DNA of 60,080 nt from Pseudomonadota bacterium (GTDB lineage: Bacteria > Pseudomonadota > Gammaproteobacteria > Burkholderiales > Rhodocyclaceae), in assembly GCA_018262195.1 (NCBI GenBank), contig JAGTRS010000023.1, positions 1-60,080 of the forward strand, read 5' to 3'. The notes beneath the pieces were generated by a model, which worked only from the letters and a program-made list of their open reading frames with translations, ran no database searches and had not been told where the DNA came from. This document shows positions 32,627 through 42,014 of this stretch, in pieces. The stretch's first letter is position 1. Each line of letters begins with the position of its first letter. The translations under genes were made by a program, and so were the position numbers.

Positions 32627-34627
32627 TTAGCCAAGGGCCAAAATGGTGTCGAAAAGCTTGTTGCCGATTTCGAGTATCTTCGAAGCCGCCTGATAAGCCT
32701 GCTGATACTTCAGCATGTTTGCTGCCTCTTCGTCGAGATTGACGCCCGAAAGCGATTCCCGGGTAGCGGTAGCCTGATCAAGGACTGCGCTTTGCGCAGC
32801 AAGCTGAACCTTGACCTCGCGCGTACGAATCCCGTTGTCAGCCACCAGTCGTGCATACGCTGACTGGAAGGTTGAAGTGCCATCGGAAACGGTATTTTGC
32901 GTCTGCAACTTGGCGAACAGGACTGCATTTCGACCATCCTGCACACCACTGGTATTGCGTTGAACGACAAACTGGTCACCGACAGCCGGAGTACCGTTGA
33001 TATTGAAGGACATGCCGGAGTAGGCCACCTTGGACAACGTCGCTGTCCCGCTAGTCAAAGGAATATTGCCAGTGGTCGTACTGGACGTCCCGTCCGAATA
33101 AACTGCGGTCCAGGTGCCGGGCACGCCATTCAATGTTGCTGCGGTAGCCGTCAGCGTCAGTGGCGCTGCTGGCGCTGAGTAACCAACACCAACCATGCCC
33201 TGCGAAATACTCATCGAGCCGGTATTGGTCGTTGCCTGGGTAACGCGGATTGGTGCAGCGGCCGCCACCAGACGTGGATCAGCGACGATTCGACCATCAA
33301 TATCGATGTTCCGCGCCACTTCACTCACTGGCTGTAGAACAAATTTGTCGCCATTCGCCCCGACTGCGGAGATATTGAGGCTAACCCCATCAAAATTAAC
33401 GACACCGACACCGATTCCCGAAGCCACAACCTGATTGTCATCAACGCGAGTGATTGAATAAGCACCGGCCGCACCAAATTGCACCTGGTAATTGCTGGTC
33501 GTCAATTCAGTGTAGAAATTTCCGCTGTAGTCAGGCGCGGTGGGCGCCACCGGCGCCATGAATGACGCAACAAGGTTTCCTGCGCCAGTGTTGAAACCAT
33601 TGGCAATCACTTTGGGATCGCTGATCGTAAACAGGTTGCCGACAAATCCGACATCCCCCGCGATCTTCCCGAGCAGATCCTGTCCGAGACTATGTTGCGC
33701 ATTGAATGTCAGCGCCACGGAGGCCGCGACACGGCCAAGCTCGTTAACGACCAGATCGAGTGAGTTATTTCGGAAATCGAGCAAACCACCCAACTCGCCG
33801 CCCTTGATCAAGGATTCCGGAAATTCCTGAGTACCGCCGGCCGTCTTCAAACCGACCACCATCCGGGAAGGATCGGAAGTCGACGGAGTTGCCGTCATTT
33901 CCATCACATTGGCGCCAACGACAAGCTGCTGACCACTCCCGATGTACACGTTGTAGGTACCGTCGGTGTTGGTACTGGTCGTAACCTTGATCACCTTGTT
34001 CAGATCAGCCACGATCTGGTCGCGCAGGTCGAGCAGATCATTCGCTGGCTGCCCGTATCCTGATTCCGATACGACTATCCGCTGATTGATATCTGCCAAT
34101 TGCGACGCATAGGCATTGATCGCGCTTACTGCATCGGTAACACGCCCATTTACCTGATCCTTTAACTCTGCCAGCCGGGCATCGATATTGTGGAAGCGGC
34201 TTGCCATCGTCTGCGCCGAGGCAATCATTGACTGCCTGGCGGGCAAAAGCGATGGATTCGAGGCTACTTGCTGGACACCTGAAAAGAAATCCTGCAATGC
34301 CGGCGATAGTCCCGCTGACGTGTCTGCCAGCATGGTATCGATCTGTGTGAGCTGAGCGTAGTAAGCATCCAGCTCGCTGACCTGCGTCTGAGCCGTATTA
34401 ACCTGGCCAGTCAGATACTGATCGTACATGCGCTTGATTGTCTGGACATGCACGCCCTGACCAATGGCACCGGCACCGGTATTGACCGCGATATTGGTTG
34501 CCTGCACCGTCGCCTGACGGGTGTAACCCGGCGTATTCGCGTTGACTACGTTGTGCTCCGTCGCCAGCAAACCCATTTGGGCGGCTGAAAGCCCGCTAAG
34601 CCCGATGCTGAAAATTCCTGTACCCAT
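32627..34627 (-). CDS. flgK: Hook-filament junction protein FlgK (HAP1)
   Basis: 666 residues. The rod/hook N-terminal motif is present (SIGLSGLSAAQMGLLATEHNVVNANTPGYTR spread over residues 6-37) and the C-terminal motif SGVNLDEEAANMLKYQQAYQAASK. FlgK is the first junction protein on the hook tip. At 666 residues it is longer than the enteric protein because of an extended central region rich in Thr/Ser. Driven by its own sigma-28 site at 34646-34672. Confidence 0.96.
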   Translation of the reverse strand: MGTGIFSIGLSGLSAAQMGLLATEHNVVNANTPGYTRQATVQATNIAVNTGAGAIGQGVHVQTIKRMYDQYLTGQVNTAQTQVSELDAYYAQLTQIDTMLADTSAGLSPALQDFFSGVQQVASNPSLLPARQSMIASAQTMASRFHNIDARLAELKDQVNGRVTDAVSAINAYASQLADINQRIVVSESGYGQPANDLLDLRDQIVADLNKVIKVTTSTNTDGTYNVYIGSGQQLVVGANVMEMTATPSTSDPSRMVVGLKTAGGTQEFPESLIKGGELGGLLDFRNNSLDLVVNELGRVAASVALTFNAQHSLGQDLLGKIAGDVGFVGNLFTISDPKVIANGFNTGAGNLVASFMAPVAPTAPDYSGNFYTELTTSNYQVQFGAAGAYSITRVDDNQVVASGIGVGVVNFDGVSLNISAVGANGDKFVLQPVSEVARNIDIDGRIVADPRLVAAAAPIRVTQATTNTGSMSISQGMVGVGYSAPAAPLTLTATAATLNGVPGTWTAVYSDGTSSTTTGNIPLTSGTATLSKVAYSGMSFNINGTPAVGDQFVVQRNTSGVQDGRNAVLFAKLQTQNTVSDGTSTFQSAYARLVADNGIRTREVKVQLAAQSAVLDQATATRESLSGVNLDEEAANMLKYQQAYQAASKILEIGNKLFDTILALG

Positions 34628-34645
34628 CTTTTCACCTCTAAGAGG

Positions 34646-34672
34646 TTAACGGCCAAAATGCCGTAAAGTTTA
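34646..34672 (-). promoter_or_regulatory. Sigma-28 (FliA) promoter of flgKL
   Basis: Minus-strand TAAACTTT, 11 bases, GCCGTTAA: the FliA consensus with exact spacing. It starts between flgJ and flgK, giving a leader of about ten bases after the expected start, so flgKL can be made after hook completion independently of flgB-J. A GAGGTG ribosome site precedes the flgK ATG. Confidence 0.85.
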
Positions 34673-34680
34673 GGTGGCGA

Positions 34681-35658
34681 TCAACCGATCAGTGCCTGCC
34701 GCAATGCGGGGCCATTGATGATGCGCGAAAGTTTGTCGGCATACATCGGATCGGTGGCATAGCCAGCCTGTTGCAAACGTCTTGCAAACTCCGTGCCATC
34801 TTGCGAGCCAATAACGGCGCTGTAGCGGGAATTGCCACGCAACAAATTCGCGTAATCGCGGAAAGCCTCTTCGTAGGAACCGTACGCCCGGAAACGCTCG
34901 ACCGACTGTTGCGGCTGGCCGTTGACATACTCCGTCGTCGTCGCATCTACCGTCTGGCCAGACCAGTTCTTCCCGGCCTTGATGCCGAACAGGTTGAAAC
35001 TCGGGGAGCCGTCTGCCTTGCGGATTTCAGCCCGCCCCCAGCCACTCTCCAGTGCGGAATGTGCGACCAGAAACTGCGGCGGCACGCCGGTCGAGCGCGA
35101 TGCTTCGACAGCATGCGGCCAGACGCGATTGACGAATTCCTTCGAGCTTGCAGGCGCATCTGTCGCCACTGCCGGCGCCGAGGTGACATCAGCTTTTTGA
35201 TAGGCCGCAGAAGTCGGCAGACTGCTCAGCACAGTCTTGTATTGGAGATGACGGCCATCCGAAGCGGCGAGCGGCAAGGCACCGGCGGCAGTGTTTGCCG
35301 CTCCGGCGACAGCCCCGGTAACTTCGGCCTCGCCCTGCGGAGTGCCTAGCGAACGCCCGAGCTGCTGCTCGATCAGTTTCGCGAAACCGACACCTTTGCC
35401 GGTGGTCGACAAATTCTGCGCCATTTGCTGGTCGAGGAGGCTGGTATAGAACTTGGACTGCTCGCTACTCAGTATTCCGTCATCGGGAACCGTATCACGC
35501 ATGCTTTTCATGACCATCTGCAGAAACATGGTCTCGAACTGCTGTGCTGCGGCTTTCAAGCCCTCCTGCGGATTCTTGGCAAACTGACCACGTAGATCCT
35601 GTGCCGACTGGACGTCGTAAGCCGCCCGGTTCGGCGTGGATTGAATCTTGATCGACAT
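34681..35658 (-). CDS. flgJ: Rod-cap protein and peptidoglycan hydrolase FlgJ
   Basis: 325 residues from the ATG at 35658. The N-terminal rod-binding domain (about 30-105) has QQFETMFLQMVMKSMRDTVP. The C-terminal glucosaminidase-type domain (about 170-325) has HSALESGWGRAEI with the likely catalytic glutamate, then NLFGIKAG. The bifunctional form is typical of beta- and gammaproteobacteria: it caps the growing rod and cuts peptidoglycan. An Ala/Pro/Thr-rich linker joins the domains. The earlier in-frame start would overlap flgI without a ribosome site. Confidence 0.95.
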   Translation of the reverse strand: MSIKIQSTPNRAAYDVQSAQDLRGQFAKNPQEGLKAAAQQFETMFLQMVMKSMRDTVPDDGILSSEQSKFYTSLLDQQMAQNLSTTGKGVGFAKLIEQQLGRSLGTPQGEAEVTGAVAGAANTAAGALPLAASDGRHLQYKTVLSSLPTSAAYQKADVTSAPAVATDAPASSKEFVNRVWPHAVEASRSTGVPPQFLVAHSALESGWGRAEIRKADGSPSFNLFGIKAGKNWSGQTVDATTTEYVNGQPQQSVERFRAYGSYEEAFRDYANLLRGNSRYSAVIGSQDGTEFARRLQQAGYATDPMYADKLSRIINGPALRQALIG

Positions 35659-35668
35659 CGCGTGGCGC

Positions 35669-36763
35669 TTAGATGATTTCGAGATCGGCGCGCAACGCAC
35701 CTGCAGCCTTCATGGCCTGCAGAATCGCCAGCAGATCAAGCGGATTGGCCCCCAACGCATTGAGTGCCTTGACCACATCGGCCAGATTGGCTCCCGCCTT
35801 GACGTTCATCATGCTGCCATTGTCCTGCTTGACCTGGATATCGGCACCTTGCCCGAATTGCGGCTGCCCGGCATCGACAACTACCGACAGGCTGCCATGC
35901 GCGACCGCACAGGGATCCAGCGTCACCTTCTGGTTCATCACCACAGAACCCGTGCGCGGATTGACGATTACCCTCGCCATACCGGCCACCGGCTGCACAT
36001 CGAGGTTTTCGATCCGACCCAGGAAGGAAACACGGGAATCGGCATCTTCCGGCACTTTGACCACAAGCCGCCGACCGTCGATCGCTTGCGCAGTCCCTGC
36101 ACCGGCAGTCCGGTTTATCGCGTCCACCACTTTCTGGACAGTGCCAAAATCACTATTCGAGAGTTCGTAATAGACCACGCCCCCCTGGCCGAGCGCCGTT
36201 GGCACGGCCCGCTCAACACTTGCCCCTGCGGGAATGCGGCCGGCCGACAGGTGATTGACCGTCACTTTCGAACCACCGGAAGAAGCGCCAACACCGCCGA
36301 CCAGAATATTGCCCTGGGCAATCGCATAGACCTGACCGTCGGCACCCTTCATTTGGGTCATCAACAGCGTGCCGCCTCGCAGGCTCTTGGCGTTACCCAT
36401 CGACGAAACCGTGACATCGATCGCCTGTCCCGGCCGCGAAAACGATGGCAGGCTGGCGGTCACCATCACCGCTGCGACGTTCTTCAACTGAAGCTTCTGG
36501 GACTGTTCCTGCGTCAGATTGACGCCGAGCTGGGAGAGCATATTGCTCATCGCCTGCGTCGTGAATGGTGTCTGGGTTGTCTGGTCGCCGGTGTTATCGA
36601 GACCGACGACGATGCCGTAACCGATCAACTGGTTGCTACGCACGCCCTGAATGCTGGCCAGATCCTTGATCCGCTCGGCAAATGCCGGTTGGCACCAGAG
36701 CGGCAGCACACAGGCGGCCAGAATTGCCGTCTGCCGGAACACTTTGCCGCTAATTGTCTTCAT
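35669..36763 (-). CDS. flgI: P-ring protein FlgI
   Basis: 364 residues. Sec signal peptide to about residue 29 (ending QPAFA), then the mature start [26 protein letters not shown] typical of FlgI. Forms the periplasmic P ring around the distal rod; its presence with FlgH confirms a Gram-negative envelope. Located between flgH and flgJ in normal order. Confidence 0.96.
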   Translation of the reverse strand: MKTISGKVFRQTAILAACVLPLWCQPAFAERIKDLASIQGVRSNQLIGYGIVVGLDNTGDQTTQTPFTTQAMSNMLSQLGVNLTQEQSQKLQLKNVAAVMVTASLPSFSRPGQAIDVTVSSMGNAKSLRGGTLLMTQMKGADGQVYAIAQGNILVGGVGASSGGSKVTVNHLSAGRIPAGASVERAVPTALGQGGVVYYELSNSDFGTVQKVVDAINRTAGAGTAQAIDGRRLVVKVPEDADSRVSFLGRIENLDVQPVAGMARVIVNPRTGSVVMNQKVTLDPCAVAHGSLSVVVDAGQPQFGQGADIQVKQDNGSMMNVKAGANLADVVKALNALGANPLDLLAILQAMKAAGALRADLEII

Positions 36764-36786
36764 GATGCGCCTCCGCGAGAAATTCC

Positions 36787-37446
36787 CTAGAACGGCATCA
36801 CATTAAGGAAGAACCGTGCCAGCCAGCCCATGACCTGGCCATCGCTGACCTGGCCGGACGACTTGTATTCAATCCGGGCATCAGCAATCTTCGAGGATTC
36901 GACGATATTGAAGGCATCGACAAAGCTCGGATTCACGACACCGGATATGCGAACGAACTCCTGTTCGCTACCGATCGCCACCTGTTTCTCGCCGGAAACC
37001 AGCAAATTGCCGTTGGGCATCACATCAATGACGGTCACCGTCATGTTGCCGGTAAAGATATTGTTGTTGGCCGCCTCACCCTTGCCGCTGAAAGCAGTCG
37101 AACTGTTCGCTGAAAGATCCATCGCGCCAGGCATCACCCGGGAGAAAACGCCCGTTGCAGCACCCAGGCCATACTTCTGGGCATTGGATTGATCGACCTT
37201 GTTATTTGACTTGGTCGAGGCTGTCGTGCTCTCGGTGATCTTGACCGTAATCGTATCGCCGACAAAGCGGGCTCGGCGATCCTCAAACAATGGCCGGCTG
37301 GAAGCAGCCTGGTAAATCGAGCCATTGGCGATGGCCGTATCAAAACGGGGCGACGGGCGAGCCGTCATCGGTTGATGCACATTGGTCGGCGGCACTGTCG
37401 AACACCCGGCGGCAGCCACCAAAGAGATCAGAATCAGGCGTTTCAT
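36787..37446 (-). CDS. flgH: L-ring lipoprotein FlgH
   Basis: 219 residues. Lipoprotein signal with lipobox AAAGCS (cysteine near residue 15), then the FlgH domain with SLFEDRRA-like start, [15 protein letters not shown] and the C-terminal [19 protein letters not shown]. Forms the outer-membrane L ring. Between flgG and flgI with short gaps. Confidence 0.96.
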   Translation of the reverse strand: MKRLILISLVAAAGCSTVPPTNVHQPMTARPSPRFDTAIANGSIYQAASSRPLFEDRRARFVGDTITVKITESTTASTKSNNKVDQSNAQKYGLGAATGVFSRVMPGAMDLSANSSTAFSGKGEAANNNIFTGNMTVTVIDVMPNGNLLVSGEKQVAIGSEQEFVRISGVVNPSFVDAFNIVESSKIADARIEYKSSGQVSDGQVMGWLARFFLNVMPF

Positions 37447-37455
37447 GACATTACC

Positions 37456-38238
37456 TCACAGCTGTGTCAGGCGGCCCAGCATGGCATCCGAGGTCGACAC
37501 GACCTTGGAGTTCAGTTCATATGCCCGCTGAGTCTGGATCATGGTGACCAATTCCTCGGCAACGTTCACGTTGGAGGTCTCCACGTAGCCCTGATTGACA
37601 ATACCGGCGCCGTTCGAGCCCGGGGTATTGGGCGTCGGCGTGCCGCTGGCGGCCGTTTCGAGGAAGAGGTTCTGGCCGAGGCTCAACAAGCCGGCCGGAT
37701 TGATGAAGGTCGCCAGCTGGATGCTGCCGATCTGCGTTGCTGCAGCCGTCCCCGGCTGCGTCACCGTCACGGTACCATCGGTACCGATCGAGACCGACAG
37801 GGCATTGGCGGGAATGGTGATGTTCGGCTGCAGCGGGTAACCATCGGAAGTCACGATCTGGCCCTGGTTATCCTTCTGGAAGGAACCGTCACGGGTATAG
37901 CCAGTCGTGCCATCCGGCAACAGAATCTGGAAGAAGCCATTGCCCTGGACGGCAATGTCGAGCGTGTTGTCGGTCTTCTGCAGATTGCCCTGAGTGAAGA
38001 TGTGAGCGGTCGAAACTGGTCGAACCCCAGTACCGAGCTGCAGCCCGGTCGGAATCTGCGTTTGCTGCGACGACTGGGCGCCGGGTTGACGAAGCGTTTG
38101 GTAGAGCAGGTCCTCGAAGACCGCCCGCGAACGCTTGAAGCCGTTCGTGCTGACGTTGGCCAGATTATTGGAGATGACATCAAGCTGGGTCTGCTGGGCA
38201 TCCAGGCCAGTACGGGCAATCCACAGGGAACGGATCAT
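37456..38238 (-). CDS. flgG: Distal rod protein FlgG
   Basis: 260 residues, normal length. N-terminal [37 protein letters not shown] pattern (residues 3-39) and C-terminal [25 protein letters not shown] are the rod/hook/HAP signatures. About 26 copies form the distal rod driveshaft. Followed by flgH after nine bases. Confidence 0.96.
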   Translation of the reverse strand: MIRSLWIARTGLDAQQTQLDVISNNLANVSTNGFKRSRAVFEDLLYQTLRQPGAQSSQQTQIPTGLQLGTGVRPVSTAHIFTQGNLQKTDNTLDIAVQGNGFFQILLPDGTTGYTRDGSFQKDNQGQIVTSDGYPLQPNITIPANALSVSIGTDGTVTVTQPGTAAATQIGSIQLATFINPAGLLSLGQNLFLETAASGTPTPNTPGSNGAGIVNQGYVETSNVNVAEELVTMIQTQRAYELNSKVVSTSDAMLGRLTQL

Positions 38239-38251
38239 GATTCAGGTCCTA

Positions 38252-38995
38252 TCAGGAATTCATTGAGAGCAACTGATCCGCACGCTGAGCGTTCGTATCG
38301 GCTGTCTGTAGCATCTTTATTTGCATCTCGAACTGGCGGGACAAGCTGATCAGGTTGACCATGGCATCCGTCACATTGACGTTGCTGCCTTCCAGCGTTC
38401 CGGAAGTCAGCTTGACGTTCGCATCGGCCGCTGCCGGCTGCCCGCTGCGCAGACGGAACAGGCCATCGGCACCGCGCACCATGTCGGCCTCTGGGGGATT
38501 GACCAGCTTGATACGGCCGATCGCATTCGAATTGTTCGGTGTGCCGAAAGTCGGTACGACAGACACCGTGCCATCCGGTGCAATCTCGATCGTGTTATCA
38601 GGCGGAATGTTGATCGGCCCGCCATCACCGGCCACCGGATAGCCACTCTTCGTTTGCAACAGACCGGTAACAGCCACATCGAGGCTGCCGGCACGTGTAT
38701 AAGCCTCACTGCCATCGGGCAACTGGACGCCGATCCAGCCCCTGCCCTGCACGGCGACATCCAGATTGCGACCGGTAAACATGACCGGCCCTTCGTCCAT
38801 CACATCGCTGACCGATGCATCGACCACAAATGCCCGTGTCGGCATGCCTTCGCCTAGCACCGGCACCGCACGGAAGCGATGCTCCTGCGCCTTGAAGCCG
38901 ATGGTGCTGGCATTGGCCAGATTGTTCGCGGTCCCGGCCTGCTGCATGAATACATGCTTGGCGCCAGTCATTGCGGTGTAGATCAAACGATCCAT
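38252..38995 (-). CDS. flgF: Proximal rod protein FlgF
   Basis: 247 residues. N-terminal YTAMTGAKHVFMQQAGTANNLANASTIGFKAQ (residues 6-37) and C-terminal SNVNVTDAMVNLISLSRQFEMQIKML match the rod family, and the position between flgE and flgG is standard. Confidence 0.95.
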   Translation of the reverse strand: MDRLIYTAMTGAKHVFMQQAGTANNLANASTIGFKAQEHRFRAVPVLGEGMPTRAFVVDASVSDVMDEGPVMFTGRNLDVAVQGRGWIGVQLPDGSEAYTRAGSLDVAVTGLLQTKSGYPVAGDGGPINIPPDNTIEIAPDGTVSVVPTFGTPNNSNAIGRIKLVNPPEADMVRGADGLFRLRSGQPAAADANVKLTSGTLEGSNVNVTDAMVNLISLSRQFEMQIKMLQTADTNAQRADQLLSMNS

Positions 38996-39016
38996 GTCAG
39001 CGACTCAATTCGTCGA

Positions 39017-40324
39017 TTAGCGCAGGTTTACCAGGGTCTGCATAACCTGATCCTGAGTCTTGATCGACTGGGCATTGGCCTGATAGTTACGTTGCTGGGT
39101 AATCAGGTTGACCAGCTCGGCGGTCAGGTCGACGTTCGATTCTTCGACGGTAGAAGAAGAGAGCACGCCAAGGTTGGAGGTATTCGGTGCACCAACCAGG
39201 GCCGGACCGGAAACCGAAGTTTCAGCCCATTGGTTGTTGCCGAGCGCCTGCAGACCATTCGGATTGGTAAAGTTCGCCAGCACGACCTGCCCTTGAGCAA
39301 AGGTCTGGCCATTGCTGTAGCGGCCTTGGACTACGCCATCCGAGCCAACCGACAAGCCAACCAGATGGCCGGCAGCGTAACCGTCTTGCTCAAGGCGGTT
39401 CGTACCGAACGGGCTACCGTACTGGGTCGTACCGACGAAATCGATCGGGAAGGTCTGCGTTGCCTGCGCGCCATTGGTAATGCTCTGACTGGCCAGAACA
39501 TTCGTCATGTTCACTGTGACATTCATCGGTGAACCAGCGGTAATCTGACCGTCAGTACCGAAAGTCAGGGTGCCGATCGGCGCTGCACCGCCATTATTTT
39601 GATTGGTCGTACCGTCGACATTGGCATAGACCTCCCATTGACCGGCAGCCGCTGTTTTGCGGAAATAGAAGGTCATCGTATGGTCGTTACCCAACGAGTC
39701 ATACATCGACAGCGCCGTCGAATAGTTATAGGTCAGCGGATCTGGCGTATAAGCGGTTGTCGAGCCCGCAGCGCCACCATTAACCCAGGCGGAGGCTGGA
39801 ACCGTCTGCCGTGAATCCAGATTCAGATTGGCCTTGATGCCATTGAAAGTACTGGTGCTGTTATAGCCAGTCGCCTGGGGTGACAGATCAGAAGCAGAAA
39901 TGACCAGCGGAGAAGGCGTAGAGGGGACGATGATGCCCGATTGAGCCGCATAACCCGTCAGCTTCATTCCCTGATCGTTGATCACGTAGCCATTTTTATC
40001 CAGATGGAACTGGCCATTCCGCGTATAGGTCGTCGCCCCGTTCTGATCCATCTGGAAGAAGCCGGCCCCATTGATCGAAATATCCAGCGGATTATTCGTC
40101 GAAGTAATGTTGCCTTGGGTAAATTGCTGCTGGATCGCCGCAAGGTTCACACCGATACCGATCTGGCTGGCACCGGCACCGGCAAGGGATGCCGCGTAGA
40201 CATCACCAAAATGCGCAACCGAGGACTTGTAGCCAACCGTACTCGAGTTCGCGATGTTGTGGCTGGTTGAATCGATCGCCTTGGATGCCGCGTTCAGACC
40301 GCTCAATGCTTGCTGGAATGCCAT
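39017..40324 (-). CDS. flgE: Hook protein FlgE
   Basis: 435 residues. N-terminal ALSGLNAASKAIDSTSHNIANSSTVGYKSS pattern and the C-terminal EESNVDLTAELVNLITQQRNYQANAQSIK mark a hook subunit; the central FlgE D2 domain (TALSMYDSLGNDHTMTFYF) is present. It forms the universal joint, its length set by FliK. Confidence 0.96.
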   Translation of the reverse strand: MAFQQALSGLNAASKAIDSTSHNIANSSTVGYKSSVAHFGDVYAASLAGAGASQIGIGVNLAAIQQQFTQGNITSTNNPLDISINGAGFFQMDQNGATTYTRNGQFHLDKNGYVINDQGMKLTGYAAQSGIIVPSTPSPLVISASDLSPQATGYNSTSTFNGIKANLNLDSRQTVPASAWVNGGAAGSTTAYTPDPLTYNYSTALSMYDSLGNDHTMTFYFRKTAAAGQWEVYANVDGTTNQNNGGAAPIGTLTFGTDGQITAGSPMNVTVNMTNVLASQSITNGAQATQTFPIDFVGTTQYGSPFGTNRLEQDGYAAGHLVGLSVGSDGVVQGRYSNGQTFAQGQVVLANFTNPNGLQALGNNQWAETSVSGPALVGAPNTSNLGVLSSSTVEESNVDLTAELVNLITQQRNYQANAQSIKTQDQVMQTLVNLR

Positions 40325-40334
40325 TTTTTACCCC

Positions 40335-41021
40335 TTACAGAATTTGTTGGACATCCTTGAAGGCCACGTCACCCTGTGCGCCCAGATCAAGAACGAATCC
40401 GCCGTTGCTTCTTGCAACAGCAGAAACCGTGCCAATCATCATGGAGGTTGCCGTTACCTTCTTGCCCGCAGCGGTGGCGTCAACCGCAAAGGTGTATTTG
40501 CCGTCCGCCAGCTGTTTTCCGTCCGTATCCTTGCCATCCCAGGCGAAATAGAAGCTGCCGGCATCCTTGGCACCCAGGCTCTGGGTCAGGACGACCTTGC
40601 CAGCCGAATCCTTCACCGTCAGAGTGACCGCATCTGCTGCGCTATCGAGCAGCGCACCGCCGTAAGCCTGCCCGCTGGCAAGCGGCAAACTATTGCCGGC
40701 AACCATCACATTTTTGCCGATGATGCCTGCCGCCTGGAGGCCTTGCGCTTCGTTGTAGCCAGCCAGCAACTGGGAAAGCGTTCCATTCAGTTTTTCGATG
40801 CCATTGACTGTATTCAACTGCGCCAGCTGAGTAGTCACTGCTGCGTTGTCCATCGGATTGAGCGGATCCTGATTCTTGATCTGAGTCATCAGCAAGGTCA
40901 GGAAGCGGTTTTCCATATCCGCGGCGGTACTCGTGGTCGTTGTTTTCGTGCCACTGGTGCCGTTGATCGCGGCATAGATATCTGCCGCATTGCTGGAAGT
41001 ATTGTTGGTGACGCTAGCCAT
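40335..41021 (-). CDS. flgD: Hook-cap protein FlgD
   Basis: 228 residues. The conserved FlgD segment FLTLLMTQIKNQDPLNPMDNAAVTTQLAQL (about 45-75) is followed by a Tudor-like/Ig-like C-terminal pair with FAWDGKDTDGKQLADGKY. FlgD caps the growing hook and recruits FlgE. The second of two adjacent ATGs is preferred: AGGAG lies six bases before it. Confidence 0.95.
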   Translation of the reverse strand: MASVTNNTSSNAADIYAAINGTSGTKTTTTSTAADMENRFLTLLMTQIKNQDPLNPMDNAAVTTQLAQLNTVNGIEKLNGTLSQLLAGYNEAQGLQAAGIIGKNVMVAGNSLPLASGQAYGGALLDSAADAVTLTVKDSAGKVVLTQSLGAKDAGSFYFAWDGKDTDGKQLADGKYTFAVDATAAGKKVTATSMMIGTVSAVARSNGGFVLDLGAQGDVAFKDVQQIL

Positions 41022-41036
41022 CATTGTCTCCTGTCT

Positions 41037-41450
41037 TTAACCTTGGCCGATCTGCAGGGTACGCAGCATCATGGTCTTGGCGGTGTTCATGACCTCGACG
41101 TTCGTTTGATAGGAACGCGAGGCAGAAATCATGTTGGTCATTTCCTCGACCACATTGACGTTGGGGAAAGCGACATAGCCTTTTTCATCGGCGGCAGGGT
41201 TCTTCGGGTCATAGACCATGCGAGGAGGAGAGGCATCGTCGACCACTTGCCTGACCCGGACCCCTTTCGAGAGATCGCCCTGGGAGCCCATCGGCGTCGC
41301 CTCAAAGACCACTTGCTTGGCACGATAGGGTTTGCCATCCGAGGAAACGATACTGTCCGCGTTGGCCAGGTTGGAAGCAACCGCATTCAGCCGCATCGAC
41401 TGCGCAGTCATTGCACTGGAAGAAACCTGAAAGACATTAAAGAGGCTCAT
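41037..41450 (-). CDS. flgC: Proximal rod protein FlgC
   Basis: 137 residues. N-terminal FQVSSSAMTAQSMRLNAVASNLANADSI (residues 7-34) and C-terminal VNVVEEMTNMISASRSYQTNVEVMNTAKTMM are the FlgC signatures. Order flgB-flgC-flgD is standard; ten bases separate it from flgB. Confidence 0.96.
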   Translation of the reverse strand: MSLFNVFQVSSSAMTAQSMRLNAVASNLANADSIVSSDGKPYRAKQVVFEATPMGSQGDLSKGVRVRQVVDDASPPRMVYDPKNPAADEKGYVAFPNVNVVEEMTNMISASRSYQTNVEVMNTAKTMMLRTLQIGQG

Positions 41451-41460
41451 TCACTGCTCC

Positions 41461-41871
41461 TTAGCTGGATGTCGAGGCCAGCGCGCTGCGCACGCCCTTG
41501 AATTTGTCACTGATCAATTGGGTGAGAATCTGGTACTGCAATGCGTTTTCAGCGATTTGAGCACGCTCGACATCCATGTCCACCGTATTGCCATCCACCG
41601 CAGACTGCGTCTCTTTACGGAACTGAACAGCGGCCGGGCCGCTGCTCGATCCACCGCTGATATGCCCCGAAGCAGTCCGCGCCAAGGCAACGCCCCCCGC
41701 CGACATACGGCCAGCCATAGCATTCTGCATTGCTGACTCAAAGCTGAAGTCACGCGCCTTGTAGTGAGGCGTGTCGGCATTGGCAATATTTGAGGCCAGC
41801 ACCTGATGACGCTGGGTTCGCAAATTCAATGCTTGGCTGAGAACTGATACGTGTTGATTGAGACTGGCCAT
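41461..41871 (-). CDS. flgB: Proximal rod protein FlgB
   Basis: 136 residues from the ATG at 41871. Conserved NLRTQRHQVLASNIANADTPHYKARDF near the N-terminus and AENALQYQILTQLISDKFKGVRSAL at the C-terminus. In-frame starts also exist at 41895 (GTG), 41883 and 41874. The sigma-54 promoter at 41901-41916 predicts a transcript start near 41890, so GTG 41895 would be outside the message; GGAG at 41878-41881 is six bases before the ATG at 41871, and this start best matches the FlgB N-terminal length. First gene of the flgB-flgJ operon. Confidence 0.93.
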   Translation of the reverse strand: MASLNQHVSVLSQALNLRTQRHQVLASNIANADTPHYKARDFSFESAMQNAMAGRMSAGGVALARTASGHISGGSSSGPAAVQFRKETQSAVDGNTVDMDVERAQIAENALQYQILTQLISDKFKGVRSALASTSS

Positions 41872-41900
41872 CATCCGCTCCATAGATTCAATCACCTAAA

Positions 41901-41916
41901 AGCACAGTCCATGCCA
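41901..41916 (-). promoter_or_regulatory. Sigma-54 promoter of the flgB-flgJ operon
   Basis: Minus-strand TGGCATGGACTGTGCT keeps GG-N10-GC and five of five bases of the TGGCA element; the -12 element is GTGCT instead of TTGCT. It is in the divergent flgB-flgA gap, and nothing comparable faces flgA. Confidence 0.75.
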
Positions 41917-41944
41917 CGGACCAAATGCCCTATTTCCGCTTTAG

Positions 41945-41973
41945 CCGGCAAGGGTCTCGGCAAAACTTGCCGG
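41945..41973. repeat. 8-bp inverted repeat between flgB and flgA
   Basis: CCGGCAAG (41945-41952) and CTTGCCGG (41966-41973) form a perfect inverted repeat with a 13-base spacer. Its centre is about 70 bases upstream of the predicted flgB start, a normal distance for an enhancer-binding protein such as FlrC or FleQ, and it is also in the region that would be the flgA promoter. It could equally be a hairpin in an flgA leader. Confidence 0.45.
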
Positions 41974-42014
41974 AATATCTGCCCATAGCATCAACCGTCA
42001 GGCAAAATGTGCGG

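Noticed and set aside
35648..36790. Long open frame of 380 codons on the plus strand, antisense to flgI
   Set aside because: It runs through the third-codon pattern of flgI, has no ribosome site and its translation is His/Arg/Gly-rich without family resemblance. A codon-bias shadow.
40254..41501. 415-codon open frame on the plus strand, antisense to flgD/flgC
   Set aside because: Same reasoning: the opposite strand holds well-conserved rod and hook-cap genes.
41940..42010. Sigma-54 promoter facing flgA
   Set aside because: Several GG and GC pairs occur but none with the N10 spacing in the right orientation.
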